NCBI GenBank assembly: GCA_005406025.1
Contig: BGZK01000891.1
Span: 124,001-188,000 of the forward strand
Reading direction: 5' to 3'
Source: Eumeta japonica
Lineage: Eukaryota > Arthropoda > Insecta > Lepidoptera > Psychidae
DNA: 64,000 nt
Under the pieces are notes generated by a model, which saw nothing but the letters and a program-made list of their open reading frames with translations, searched no databases and was not told the DNA's origin. Positions within the stretch are counted from its first letter, which is position 1. Each line of letters starts with the position of its first letter. Shown here piece by piece: positions 45,301-58,419 of this stretch. Position numbers and translations under genes: made by a program.

Positions 45301-45758
45301 TTGTCTTTTAACGCTATTTGCAGTTTTTAAGACGATTATTTTGGTTTTAGTCGACAGTTGAAATCCTACGATTTTATCGCGTGAAAGAACATTTTGACGC
45401 GATAATACGGATATATTAATCAGTGAAACGTAGTACTTTAATTTTGTTTCTTAAAATGTACACAAAAATTTAAAGCTAGTTTCTTCCATATTTTTTTATA
45501 TAATCGAATTTCATAACTCAGTAAAAACCTTCTAGTGTCTTTTTGTTTTTCACAAAGTGTTTTGTGTGCGTCAAACAAAAGTTTTATTGTATTAAGCTGT
45601 TTGTAAAGCACTAATTACTGCTTAAATATTTAATGGGTATAATATAAAGGAATCATAAATTTATCACAAAGGAGAAGAATATTTATTTACTTTTCTGCAA
45701 CCACGTTTGTTATAATACTCTGTTACCGAGATGTAAAATCTGATAGACAATGTATAAC

Positions 45759-47119
45759 TAGGGTTTCGAGTCAAAATTACAAAAACAGAACCTTTATAGT
45801 TTCGTCATGTCCGTCCGTCCGTATGTTACAGGCATTTTATTCAAGAACTACACGACGTGTATTGATGAAATTTATAGTGTAAATGTCTTGTATAAGCCGT
45901 TCATTAGTTTGGTAGTCAAATAATAAAAATAAGTAGGTATATCTAGGGGGGGCATTCCATACATATAACAGAAACTGAAAAACATTTTTTTTAGTAAACA
46001 TCATCGAGTGGCAAATATTTTGATAATTCTTTTAAAAACACTTTAAGGTTTCTAAGCAATTTTTCCGATTACGTGAATATTTTGGAAATAAAAAGTTGCA
46101 GAAATCGTATAATAGTAGTGCTTGTTCAAAGTAATGAAAAAAACATCTTCCCATCACTTAGAGTATTCATAAACGTCCATAAACATATTTCTCTTAATGT
46201 ATAGTACAATACCTTGCGAAATAAAGAGAAGTAACGAAGTTTTAAAGTAAATTATAAACCATAAATAACCGTAAATCCAGATCGTCATATTTTATTAAAT
46301 AAAATACATATTTCGAAAAATTATAAAGATGTTTTAGCCTATTTTACAAGTAAGTTAGCTCATTAGTCATTAATAACGAAGAAAGTTAGGTAGATAAATT
46401 GCATACTACAGTATTTTATTCGTATGTGATAAAAATAATTTTAAAAAAATCTGGTCAAGAGCATGTCGGACCACGCTCATTATAGGATTCCGAAGCCATC
46501 ACTACAAAGAAATACACTACAGATGAAAAACTATATTGTTACATTTTTCATGTTTCCTGCAGAGAGTAGTTATATAGCACTTTGATCGTCTATAACTAAA
46601 AAACAAGTAAGTATGTCGAGTGATACTATTAAACAAGTGTAAACTTCAGTATATCAGCAAAAGAGCGTATATTCACGGCACTTACGTACTTTTGTTGAAA
46701 AGCGCAGTTTCTCGGCAATAACTCAAAGACATTATATCCGAGCATGTATAAAATAATTTTCTTTTAAAGTACTTATTAAGCGTTATCTTCGTTATTTATT
46801 TTAAAATTTTGTGGACGTACTGTTTAGAAAATAAAGGGGGGATACACTTTCTGCAACTTTTTATTTCCAAAATATTCACATAATCTGAAAAATTGCTTAG
46901 AAATTTTCAAGTGTTTTTAAAAGAACTATTAAAATATGTGCCACTCGTTGATGTTTATTGAAAAAAACGTTTTTCAGTTTCTGTTACGTGTATGGAATTT
47001 CCCCCTAGAAATACTTATTTTTATTATTTAACTACCAAACTAATGAACGACTTATACAAGACATCTACACTATAAATGTTATCAATACACATCTGTAGTT
47101 TTTGAATAAAATGTCTGTA
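45759..47119. mobile_element. Foldback element, family B, second copy (truncated)
   Basis: The left arm (45759 to about 46113) starts TAGGGTTTCGAGTCAAAATT and matches the arm at 22354 (GTCCGTCCGTATGTTACAGG, CATTTTATTCAAGAACTACA). The right arm (about 46440-47119) matches the complete arm at 24133 (AGCATGTCGGACC, AGGATTCCGAAGCCAT, TCAGCAAAAGAGCGTATATT). The inner half of the left arm and the last 60 or so bases of the right arm are missing. The spacer (46114-46440) shows no transposase. It ends exactly where the piggyBac relic starts. Confidence 0.85.
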
Positions 47120-47515
47120 AAGAAGTGGCCGCTGACAATTTTTTATGTCATAGTGGCAATTAACGGACTCATAATACACCGCACTTATAATATAATAATG
47201 ACTTAAACCTAAAACGAGTCGATATTTGAAAAATCTAGGCCTTGCTTTTGACAGTGAGCACTTAAAAATCCACCGGTACGTTCTAAGTTTACCACGAGAA
47301 CTTCTTAAAAAAATCGTCCAATTTTCAAGCGAACCTATAGAGGAGCTCCCATCAAAAAAAAAAAAAAACAAATGCTCGTAAGAGGTATCAGGTGTATCCT
47401 ACAAACCAAAGATAACAAAACTACACACGTATGTCAAGGATGCAACAAACATTTTTGTTCTCAACATATAGTGTCATTCCGTGGCAATTGCGTTAATAAT
47501 GATAATTCTCATTAG
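47120..47515 (+). pseudogene. piggyBac transposase relic, C-terminal part
   Basis: Starts KKWPLTIFYVIVAI, corresponding to the RRWPxxxFYxxxDxxxxNA block of piggyBac transposases. After a frame change comes LPRELLKKIVQF, then RCILQTKDNKTTHVCQGCNK and HFCSQHIVSFRGNC, the Cys/His-rich C-terminal domain (CxxC and CxxH pairs; one expected Cys seems replaced). It ends at a stop at 47513-47515. The upstream catalytic region is missing because the foldback element abuts here. A few residues just left of that element (45740-45757) might be the continuation, but I could not confirm it. The run of A near 47354-47368 probably contains a slippage frameshift. The 115-codon minus-strand frame is a shadow. 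Confidence 0.75.
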
Positions 47516-49245
47516 TATTTTATTGTTATTTTATATAAGTAGATTCATAAGTGTACCATGAAAAAACTAAAGACTGGTTAATATTCTGTATATCTTAAGC
47601 TTTGCTAGAGGAAACCAATTTTGTTGATTTTTTAGTGTATATTTTTCAAAGCTTTGTTTCTATCAATAAAAGTTTCTATTTTCATTATATTTTTAGTTTT
47701 TTATTACCCTAATAACAGTAAATTAATGTAAATAAGAAATTATATTTATTTTCTGAAAAAGATACCGAAATATTTACATTCCTTATCCAGAGAATAATAA
47801 CCCAGCCCCCACATCCGTGTAACAATTTTCAATCCCCATGACGTCGGGTTAATTTGGGTTAATAATTTTGTTAGTAATTTTGGTAAACAGGATTCAAGCC
47901 CATACTTTTTGGTTCGAAAGTAACGCTCTAGTTTAACTTACATATTCCTAAAACTTAACGGCTTTATTAGCTAAACTTTTTGTACTGACAAAGCAAATAG
48001 CTTTGAATATCTTATGTGGCTAACAAGGGCACAGTCCTCCAAATTCGTACATCCAAGTGTGTACATCTGCACATATAAGTATCACCCTACACCTGACTCG
48101 GACCGTAAAACATTTTGAGATGAGACTGACAAGTGTCGTTGTATATGTTTGTGAGTATGTAAATGTTATTTTACAACTATTTTCAATTATCTGTTTAATT
48201 ATTTGACTAGCATTCTGAATGGACAGCAACATTTCCAAGTCTGGTTCCCGACTTCTCAAAAGAAAACCATGTTTATTACACAGACGTCGATAAAATCCCA
48301 GCCAAATGATTAGTTGGCTAATCAACCTCGCTCTAGTAGTCAATGATGTGTTAACATTTAACGATGTGCCTGATCTAAATACCTAAAACGAACTTCAGTT
48401 CTAACTTTCTGTCAATCATATGTAATCATCAAGTTTTAATCGAGCAAATAAAACGATTTTAGTATTCAGCAGATCAAGACAAGCGACAAATCGTTTTTAT
48501 TTCTTTAAACATTAGCGGTTCAATATTTCCAATATTCGTCTCCAAAATTTGAAATTCAAATCCCAAGTCCACGTGACATTTCGTTAACTAAAGTCAACTC
48601 TGTACATTTATCGTTCTATTCTACGAGGGTTGACGACTATAGAAAGCCACTCGTCTGCGCTTGCTAAGTGAAAGACCATAAGCACGACAGCGGTGGCAGA
48701 GGTTTCAGCGCGTTATTTTCTAATAAGAAATTTGTCTTATTGTCCTATCAGCTCTCAACCACCTCAATGCTGATACGTACTCGCGCAGTCTTTTTCTTTC
48801 AAATAGAAATACTTAAGGCTAAAATCCCTTCACATGGACTCATTACGTAATGGGTGTGGTTGAATTCAACTTAAAACTCGGTTGATTCACCCTAGTTAGA
48901 TAATAACGCCACAGGACACCGACTTACCCTCGCTATCGGATTCGCATTCAAATGGATTGACCAATAAGTCTTAAGCATAAGTCGAGTTAAAGCAGTCGTT
49001 CTGTACCTCGATACCCTACATTGTCATCGAATAAGTGATGACGGTCTTAAATAACGCCAAATCGGCAAAATTCAAAAAAAAAAATGTCAAAAACACGAAC
49101 AAACGGAATTCCCATTTTTTCATTAGGAAATTCAAACCAATCCTATGAATGTTTGACCGGTGCCCGTGAATTCGTACGTACTAACAATTTATGCGAAAAG
49201 AAAATGTAAACGAAAATAAAACTAAAAAAGAAATCAAAAGGAATA
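47516..49245. other. Intergenic stretch, nothing recognised
   Basis: Short frames on both strands (for example minus 48020-48343, 107 codons) lack motifs and look random. Confidence 0.4.
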
Positions 49246-49249
49246 TTTA

Positions 49250-49530
49250 AGATGTAGCGGTGCGTGTTCCGCTAAAGTAAGATAGATGTGGATGTTTCGC
49301 GAGAACACTTTCGGGGCCGTTTCGTCTTGTAAGAAGCAAAAGCGATTTCTGGTGTACATCGTTTTTACATGCTAAGTCAAAGCGACTCCTTCTCCTGAGC
49401 GGCCATAAAAGGTTTTCCGAGTGTCCATAAAAGTTTTAGGCACAAAGGATCAAGAGGCTCATGCGAATGAAATATTACCGTCGAGGGACGCTAATGGCTG
49501 TAAAGTGGCCGCTCGACGACTTGTTTGTGA
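49250..49530. promoter_or_regulatory. Candidate regulatory block with duplicated CCATAAAAG
   Basis: CpG-richer unique block. GGCCATAAAAGGTTTT (49401-49416) and GTCCATAAAAGTTTT (49423-49437) are near-identical, 22 bases apart. CCATAAA is a binding core for posterior Hox and Caudal-type homeodomains. There is no open frame. The assignment is inference. Confidence 0.25.
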
Positions 49531-52500
49531 GGAACTATTTTTTCACTACAAATGATTAAGATCTAATTTCACCAACCGATGTCAAAAAAAACAGGCCGTT
49601 TAAACAAAAAAAAAAATGAACGTTATTTTGTATGATCAAGAGATTTTAATCTTAATCTTTTATAGTTCCACATACATTTATATCTATCGTTATTTCATTG
49701 AAAATCTAAGTAAGTTGTACAGCATTATATAAATAAAACTTAATGTATGATAATAATAAATTTATCTTAATTACAAATGATAAAGTGATTTACATGAAGT
49801 CGCTTACTATCTTTTAGTTTTCTATGTGCTGAAACAAGCAGAATACATGATTACGAAATTATGAAAACGTACAAGGAGACTTTAAGTACATTTTATATAA
49901 ATTTATGAATATTAAAAATTCACTACATCTCTAATAGACAAAAAAAATCATCTATTTATTTTCAGATTAATAAGACTGAAAATTTTAATAATAATATTTC
50001 AAAAGTTTGTTATCATAATATCAAATACTTTTGATTATTTTATAGGTTTTAGCCAGTAATAATAACAGTTGTTTCTAGGATAAATCATACAGGTATATTG
50101 AGTAGAGGGATTAAATAAATATACTGATGCAGCGCTAAATGTGTCCAAAAAGGATAAAAAAGGTATTCGTACTTACTAATGTAAGGGATAAATCGTACTA
50201 CACACACACAAGCGCGCGCTCGTATGTTTTTGCTACATATAAAATTAATATCAATGATACAGGTCAAATAATATCCCCTTTCAACTTTCAAAACAGTTCA
50301 ATAAACTACACAAATTAAAAATGAGACGAATTAATTATTTTGTTTAGTAAATAGCTTATTCTCACATATAAGTGAATTACACTGATTCCATCAACCTATG
50401 AGAAAATTCTCTTATTCACTTTAATGTTTTTATTAAACTTTAATATTTAAAATTAATTTAGTTTTAATTAACATTCGATGAGACAAAAGGATTTCTTTTA
50501 ACAATTCGCATTGATTTTTTACGAGTTTCAACAATGTTCAGTAAGTTATTAGATTATTAATTCTTCAAAAAAATATTTTCAGAAAAAGTGATATTTGATT
50601 GATAAAATGAAAAGCTTTAATTTTAGCATGTAAGCTAGCATGTATCTAGTAAAATTACTAGCTCTATAGAAAGTGAAAGCATACTGTGTTGAAATTTTAG
50701 GCTAGCTTTTGAGAACCTCGAACTTCTACAATTTGGAAAGCAATAATATTAACGTTTTCAGGAGATGAATAAGTGCTCATCCCCACTCGATATATGTTTA
50801 GCAGACAAATTTTTCTTCTGGAAAAGATTTCGATTGACATATATGTATGTATTATAAAAGTGGATCGATATGTACGTTTAATTTACTCTGCGACTAAAAA
50901 TTTACATCGCAAACGGATTTTGTGTGTGTGGATATGGATGGCTTGTGTAGTAGCCTCAAACCTCCCATAGTGCATTATGATGGTTGTGCGTCGACAGCTA
51001 TAACCATGTGGAAGATAATATGGGGGATGAAACTAATATACCTCAAAATATGCTATTTTAATATGAATGATTCATTCTTGAAGTAAAACTTCTTAAGAAG
51101 CGATTCGCTAATTTATATATGGGCGAGAATTAGGAGTGATATTTTAAGAACGCTTCACCTTTAAGCACATTGTGTTAAATGAAAGAGAAGAAGAAAGAGA
51201 AATGGGCAAAGAGAGCAATACATTCCGATGTCAGGGTAATGAAACAAAAGAAAATGAAGTATTTAGAACGATACAGAGCGAAAGAATAAAATAGTTTTGC
51301 GCACGCGCTGTTTGTAGACGTATGCGTCAGACGCTGTAAATGAATAGCTGAGCTACCACGCATTGTACAATTAGTATGAATTGTATGCAATGGGCGCGTG
51401 TACTACACTTCTTTTAGACTACAGAATGGCTAGTGAACGAGAAATAAATAAATCAACAATAGCATTTATTTTGTGAGTGAATTGAAATGTTATTTATAAA
51501 TTACTAAATATCATATTTTTTTTTGGGTATGAAAATCATAAAATCATTTATATAAAATATATATGTATGAAATAAAATATATATGAACGTTTTCTTCCAT
51601 CGTGTGCCCACTAACTAACTTTTAGCTAAGGTAACCTAAACTTGTTTGTTAAAAGATCCAATCAAGAAAAAATATTATTATAGAGGGCTTTGAGAGAATG
51701 TTGTAAAATGACTAGATCTCGTTTAAAATATGAAACTTCCACATTTAGCTAGTTCAGAAAAAGTTATCACAACGAAACAAGGTAAATATAATCTTGCCCC
51801 ATAAAATCGCTGCTTAATAAACCGCATTTATTTCATCGACTTTATGTAAAATAAATACATTAAATTTATCTGTAAAAAATAAGTTTAAAGTTTCTTTTAT
51901 TCCACGTGTATGTCGATAGTTTATTTTTATGTCTCGAAACAGCCCTGTTTTTAATTCAAGTAAAATGGAAAAGCTCAATTTCCAAAATATTTGTAAATAA
52001 TCTAATGAGTGATATTAGGATATCGAATATTTGGACTGATTTATAAGATTGTAATAAATATCACGAAAACAAATATTAATAAAAAAAATGTTGAAGAACG
52101 AAGAAATTACAGTTCACCAAAATATTCTTTGTTATTTCTAAATTTTAAGTGTTTTAAATGGCGTCACAAATTTTGTTAATATTTAATTTTGTCACTATGT
52201 ACTGGTCTATCTGTTCAACAGGCAACTTGGAGCATTTATTATTCAGTTATTTTTTCAATTAAAAAAATTAAATGAAAATTAACATAAATGAACATCTAAC
52301 ACCATTACCGGACATGCATACATCCTTTGTGAATTATGATTTTCAGTTATAAAACTATCCAGATTCCTATGTTACTTTTGCAAGTCTTAAAATGCTTGAC
52401 AATTCACAAGTCTCATGGTGCCTAGTGGTTCCATTGTAGCACGTAGCACTTCTTCATTCACGATAGATATGTAATTGGCCCAAGCCGGGCACTAAACGGA

Positions 52501-55235
52501 GTCTGGGAATGTGCTAGCAGATTATATATATTAAAGATCTCCATGCTCTTGGATTCAGGAATCTGTCAGCGCTACTTCTTAGAAAAGAATTCAGGTTTCT
52601 GTCGAATCAAACCGAATTGTAGTCAACAAAATTTAAATAAAACTTGCTCCTTGAACTAGCGATAATTTTTCATCTGCCTACACTCGTCAGCGTACATTTT
52701 ATATAGAAATAAAATCAGTTTGCTTTCTGTTTTAAAAAGTGATCTCACTTAATTATTATTGTACTAAAGAACAATACCAATTCAGGGTTGCATATCTCAA
52801 AAGGAACCCACATATAATATAACGTTGTTATTTGTCTATTAAGACCCTTTTTCTCAGGAATGCGTAGATACATTGAGTTGAAAGTAATATCAAATACCTC
52901 TCAAGCTTCTGAGTCAATATAACCTAAATATGTTTACTTTTCCAAAACATGTTGACACTCACAAATAAATCGAAATCTACTTCTTAATTACATTAAATCA
53001 TAAAATTTAGTAAAAAGCCAACATCAAGTGAAGAAGAAATGTTTGAAAATCGTTAATCTGTAGGTACATCATAAAAATTTGCTACTGCAAACTTACATTT
53101 GTAATAACAGTTCTGCACAGCAATGTAGGACTAGGGTGTTATATTACAACATTTTTAACATTGAAATTTGAATATTTAATCACTTTTTCGATTTTTATAA
53201 GAAAAATATAAAAGTTTTGAAATTAAAGAGACCGATATCTTGATAGTAGAGCAAACAACAAAAAATCGTTGACACTGATGTATAAAACATTTATATACGT
53301 CATTTTTCCATAACCATCAGCGTGTAAGTCCTATTCAAATTTGTCCGACATTTTTTTTAATATTTAAAAGTACATTTTTTGAACCACCATGAGCAAATAA
53401 TTACTGTTAATAATTATTTAATTTTAATATACATTTTAAATTATAATTTCTCGCTTTGTACAGAATTTTCTGAGTAGGTTGAGAATATATCCGCTGTGAT
53501 AAATAAACAGATAATGCTTCTAGTATTTCTTCATATTGTGAATTTTATTACGAAACTCTGTAAAGTACCGAATGTATCAAAATTTCATTATTTTAAATAA
53601 AGTTTGCCATATTTCCAGATCAATGTACTCGAATTTTTTTTTAATAAATATTTTTTTTTAATTTTATGTCACTTTTCAAATAATGTCGTAGGCATATAAG
53701 CATACAAAAGTTGGATTTATTTGTTTATACATTGGCACTCGTGGCCTAAACCTTTACGGTTACGAATTCTCCTAAGCTTGTAAAATATCTATGTTTCTCA
53801 CTGCGGGCTGACGCGCCCCTTACATAATTAGATACAGCCCTTTTGTGTTGCTGTATCCCTCACAACGATTACATCGTTGCAGGCGTCATATATAGCTTCT
53901 CTTTATTATTAAAAACTACTTCTAAAATCCTTTCTCTTAACTTTTTTACAACTAGTACTCTATTTGGTTAAATGATTTTAATTTTAGCGCATTAGACGCT
54001 CAACATGAGATCTTCAAAGACCGTAAAACACCAACAAAAGATCTGCCATACTCGCGAAAATCGTAGAACACATTTTTATTTTAGAATTTACAGTGTCACG
54101 TTTTTCTCTATTCAACATTAACCCTTTCACCGATGTAATATAATAAACACAATCCCGTAGTATTAAAAGTAATATTTTTTATTTGTCTCGAAATACCAGT
54201 ACTGATACCAACACGTCGTTATAAAATACACTGAATAAGAAGCTGTAACTAAAACGTGAATGAAAAAATCATCACAACCAGAATCGTTGAAGGGACCAAA
54301 ATTAGTATGTTCATTAAAATAGTTTATTCTGTGTCAATGCAGACGAAGACATAGGTAAAAGTTAGTATGGTGGACGTTGGCAAAAGATAACAGAACATTG
54401 TAAATTATGAATTAGTTATATGAAATCATTTACCTAATTGCGAGTACAAGCTTTGTAAACTTATGAACGTGCTGGGCTCACTACCGCCGACCAACTCGAC
54501 ATCGGCGCTGTCACGAATTAATTTATATTTACAAACACAGGTTGACTATGTAAGAACAGATAAGTGTATCGGCTGTAATAGTTGTACAAACTGTATATAT
54601 TTTGAAATTTGTTTTATATGGACTACAGGCATTTTATGCCAGGTTCCTGCGAGATATAAGTAACAGCTCAACCATCGATATAGGCTCGCTTTAAATAAGT
54701 TGTATTAACACTGTGAATTAGAATATGATATATTTTGCCCTGAATCACATAAGAATCATAGATTGTGCTCGCGGTTCCTCTTGCACAGGACTATGATAAA
54801 TTCCTTCATTTTCTATATCGATCTCATCTTAGGCTCGTTTTACTTGACTAGTCCTGACCTTATTTCCGGTAAAAGACTTCAATTCCGTTTTTACTTTCAG
54901 TTTATTGAAGCATCGGGTTTCATTGTCGGCTTCAAACCCTATGCAGCTGTCCAGCAAAGACAAATTATATTCGAGACAAACGAACTTACTTTCGCATTTG
55001 TAGTATTTATTACGATAAATCAGGAACACAGCTATTAATTTTAAAGTTCTGAGAAAATTTTCATATCATTTATTTCCAGTGTTACGTAATCGTAAATAAG
55101 ATTAGTACCAATTCATGAAACTAACCCTAATAATTTATCTCGGTTCCGTTAATTACAGCCTTCGAGAATATAGAGTTCCCGCAGGTTCAGAGCACTGTTA
55201 CCGATTTATGTAATGTGTTTTGTTTTAAACTTCAC
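49531..55235. other. Long AT-rich stretch, nothing firm
   Basis: No gene, long repeat or RNA gene found. Minor items: a short CA/CG run near 50200, an A-box-like GGTGCCTAGTGGTT at about 52417 without a B box, a purine-rich piece at 51178-51215, and GATACAGC/GCTGTATC forming a small hairpin near 53831-53858. Frames of 60-91 codons (for example 54763-55038) have no motif. Confidence 0.4.
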
Positions 55236-55239
55236 CGTC

Positions 55240-55560
55240 GTAAACAACGTTACGTAGAAGCTACGACTTGCGTAGGATGAGACTCGCTCGTGACATCTAT
55301 TTTACGGAAGACGTGTTATTATGCAAATTTTCTCATAATTGGGTATTTTTGTGAATGACTTATTAACTCGTTTCTTTCTTTTACGCTAGATGGCAGCCTC
55401 GCCACGTCGTCGAAAATACAGTGGTCTGGTATACACGACGTCACATCGCACCATAGAGTTGTAATTCCCGATACATATATATATTTTAAAGGATTTATTT
55501 CGTGGCCTCTGATTCTGGCCAAAAACGGCAGGCTTTTTGGTCATTATTCAGCGGTTTATA
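55240..55560. promoter_or_regulatory. Candidate regulatory block
   Basis: Less AT-rich than its flanks, with an exact octamer ATGCAAAT at 55321-55328, GACGTCAC at about 55438 (CRE-like) and TAGATGGCAGC at about 55388. Single short motifs prove little. The 67-codon minus frame has no domain. Confidence 0.25.
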
Positions 55561-56199
55561 TTCATATGTTTTGCATTTGTATTAATGCTCAATTGTTAAA
55601 GAGCAAACATCTTCTTATGGAAAGAAAAATAGCAGGGGAATAAGTTCGAAACAGTAAATGATTATTTTTTCACCCCGCTTACAGTGCGATACAAATATTT
55701 ATCATCAGTAAATTAATTCCAGTAATCATCAATACCGGCTCTTTTCTTCCAAAAGGGACCAACTCAAAAATAAAACACGTTGGAAATTGTTTATTCAGTT
55801 ATTATATTAGTTTTCATAAACCAGATGTTGGAAAATAATTATACTCGTAAGCTACACCGAGTCGATACCCTTTTATGTAATTGCGTGACTTCAACATGTG
55901 TTTATACCGACGTATATACAATATGCATGTATGTATCATTATTTAGGTGTTTGATATCAGTAGATTTGCATTCGTCACGAACATTTCAAAAGTTTTCTTA
56001 AAGACGACATAAACTTAGACATCAACAATGTAGTATTGCTAGACCGACCGTTAGAAAAGCCTTGAAAAAGTAAAGATTTTATTTTAAGTAAAATTTCAAA
56101 TGATAGATAGTATTTTTAAGTGGAAAAGTAAATATTTAATAAGAATTTGCGTATTTGTGAAGTGTAAGTAGTATGAGACGAGTACCCTAATGAGTTCGC

Positions 56200-56640
56200 T
56201 ATTCTTGTTGCCAATCTCTACCCCGATCATTCATTATGTACATTGCGCGGTCCGCAGCGTTGATCGCGTGGATTAAATCTGGGGTGAGTTCGAATAAAAT
56301 TAGAACTATATATTTTGACGGACAAAGAACATCTAGGGCATGTTAATTTTCATGGTATAAAATCGGTTTACCGATTACATAGTTAGTCGTGGTTATTATT
56401 CCACAGGAAATGTGCATTTTTCTACAACACAAGAAATAGCCAATGTCTGTCGTCGAATTTTAAACTGTCTGTATCGGAAATCGCACGTCAACAATTAGCT
56501 CCGTCGCCGTGTAAAAGAAGAAAGATCCCAACGACTTCGTTCCGCATCAGAAACGTCCATGTCAACAATACTTTAAGAACTCACAAACTAACTTTCGCTA
56601 AGGCCTACATTTGTTTTCGTAAAAAATTCAGAGCGAGGAG
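56200..56640. other. CpG-richer unique block
   Basis: CGCGGTCCGCAGCGTTGATC and later CpG-rich pieces stand out from the surroundings. No frame of note and no repeat within the window. Confidence 0.3.
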
Positions 56641-56645
56641 TTAGG

Positions 56646-56716
56646 GCCCTCTTTATTTTCGCTTCCAGAGCGCCGCGGCGAAGTGGAAAAAATCTCGGCG
56701 CGAGAAAATAAAGGGC
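56646..56716. repeat. 71-base hairpin in a GC-rich island
   Basis: Left arm GCCCTCTTTATTTTCGC (56646-56662) pairs with right arm GCGAGAAAATAAAGGGC (56700-56716) with a one-base bulge on each side. The loop contains the palindrome CGCCGCGGCG. The size suits a structured RNA, a terminator-like element or a tiny MITE. Confidence 0.75.
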
Positions 56717-56850
56717 ATGACTGTGCCGGTATCCGGCATACCTATGCGGCGCCACCATTAAACCTAACAGATAGCCCGCGGGAGTGACACCACAAAAACT
56801 ATTGGCGCGCCCTGGCGGTACCTTCGGAGAAACTGTCTCGCAAGATGACT
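56717..56850. other. GC-rich flank of the hairpin
   Basis: Contains GCCGGTATCCGGC (small hairpin), CCCGCGGG and GGCGCGCC palindromes. No gene recognised; the following frame (56845-57075) has no motif. Confidence 0.4.
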
Positions 56851-57820
56851 AAAGGGAAAATCCGTTGTTTTTGTTGTTTTACTCCCAACTCGAGCTTAGG
56901 AAAAATGTATATCTCGCGCATACATTATGTTTTATACAGAGCTCTCATGCCCCAGGGTAAGCATGTGTACGGTTGCATTGATTCCGAATTTCTTTGCTTT
57001 AAAACCAAATGTCACTATGCGATGTTAAAAATTAACTGGCTTTCAAAAAAAATTTACGACCAGTTTTGTATGTAGAACAGATTTTAAATTTAATTCAAGC
57101 GTCTATTAATTGCCAACACTAGTTATTGAAATAATGAGTGTATGTGTCTTATTTAAAAAAAAATCTTTTCAATTTTATTTAATTTATCTGAACAAAATTT
57201 TGTTTCGTATTTCAAAATACTTATCAGAATTGTTCAGTCTCTATGTGGTTTGGTGTGTTCGTGTTGAAACATTGGCAACAAGAATTTTTCACTTCCCTGA
57301 TTTATATAATCAATTTTTATTATTTAGATTGAACATGCCAATAAAATACACAGAAACATGTTGTAATGGGTAAAAAAACGCAAATAGTTTGATTTTAATA
57401 ACTCCCTTTGAAAATCAAATGAGAATTTTCGTCGACAAACACATTTATTTGAGAACATCACTCAATCAAACATAAACGAAAGACTCATTCGTTAAAATTT
57501 TAAATATAACATAAATTAATTATTTCATGTTTGCCTAAAAACTGCTATTTAGTCGGTTTTTGAAAAAATCCTTTTTGTCAATCACTTAATCTACTAAAAA
57601 AAAATCATACTTATTGCATATTTTAGATGTTTAATACCATTCTTAAATACTAAATCTAAAATGGTCGAATTTCCATTGCATTATGATGAATGGTTACGAA
57701 ATTTGTATGGATGATCAGAAACGTATTTTTCGAAGGACAAGGTCCCGATTCCAAGTATCGATCAAAGCATAAATGACCAATGAGCTTAAATCAAATTAAA
57801 TCATTCGATCTATCCTACAG
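56851..57820. other. AT-rich stretch, nothing recognised
   Basis: Two frames of 76 and 87 codons on the plus strand are AT-driven and without motifs. Confidence 0.4.
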
Positions 57821-57824
57821 AGAA

Positions 57825-57950
57825 AATGCTAAGCCGTCGTCGGACATTGTCCCCGCATTGGTGACAGCGGTCGTCAGTATCTCGTGAATCATAGTGTGCC
57901 AGTGGCACTTGGTCCGGGGTCCAAACTCCTCAAGATGAGTCAAAAATTAT
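57825..57950 (+). repeat. SINE body, copy 3 (fragment)
   Basis: TGCTAAGCCGTCGTCGGACA and GACAGCGGTCGTCAGTATCT match the SINE landmarks at 20.8 kb and 1.0 kb, and GTCCAAACTCCTCAAGATGA parallels GTCTAAGTCCTCAATTTGAA at the end of copy 1. The head is missing or too decayed to see. Confidence 0.6.
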
Positions 57951-58129
57951 TGTAGGGTGATAAAAATTATATAAAAAAATGCGTTTTCAACTTTCTCTTC
58001 TTGATTTATACCTCTATTTTTTTCATTACGACACCCTCGACATTCGTATGAAAGAGGTCTTCGGTTCGTTTGGCAGCAAATAGGTTTGTAGTCCCTTTTT
58101 AAGTACGGGAACGTGTTTTATCATTTATC

Positions 58130-58330
58130 CGTTATAGTAGAGCCAGCGGCGGCAATCTGTCATTGCCAGAGGAGATTTATTTGAGACAAGCGTCAGACTG
58201 ATTGGCGCGAGCCGGGGGACGGACAAGTGTGATTACCTACGGAATAAGCATTTTTACGAATACCGTTTTCGTTTTGATTCATCGAGACCCTCCGGAACTC
58301 TTTGGTGAGACATTGTCTATGGGTGTCTGT
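58130..58330. other. GC-richer unique block
   Basis: Composition differs from the flanks (CCAGCGGCGGCAATCTGTCA, GAGCCGGGGGACGGACAAG). A 70-codon plus frame (58202-58414) has no motif. Possibly a regulatory element. Confidence 0.25.
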
Positions 58331-58419
58331 CACAGATTTCTACGTTTTAGGAGTAAAAAAAGTATTTTTTTTTATTTAATGATATTAAGTGTTGTACACT
58401 TTATTAAAAGCTAAAACTA

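Noticed and set aside
52405..52520. SINE with A box GGTGCCTAGTGGTT
   Set aside because: No B box at a fitting distance and no match to the SINE body in this window.
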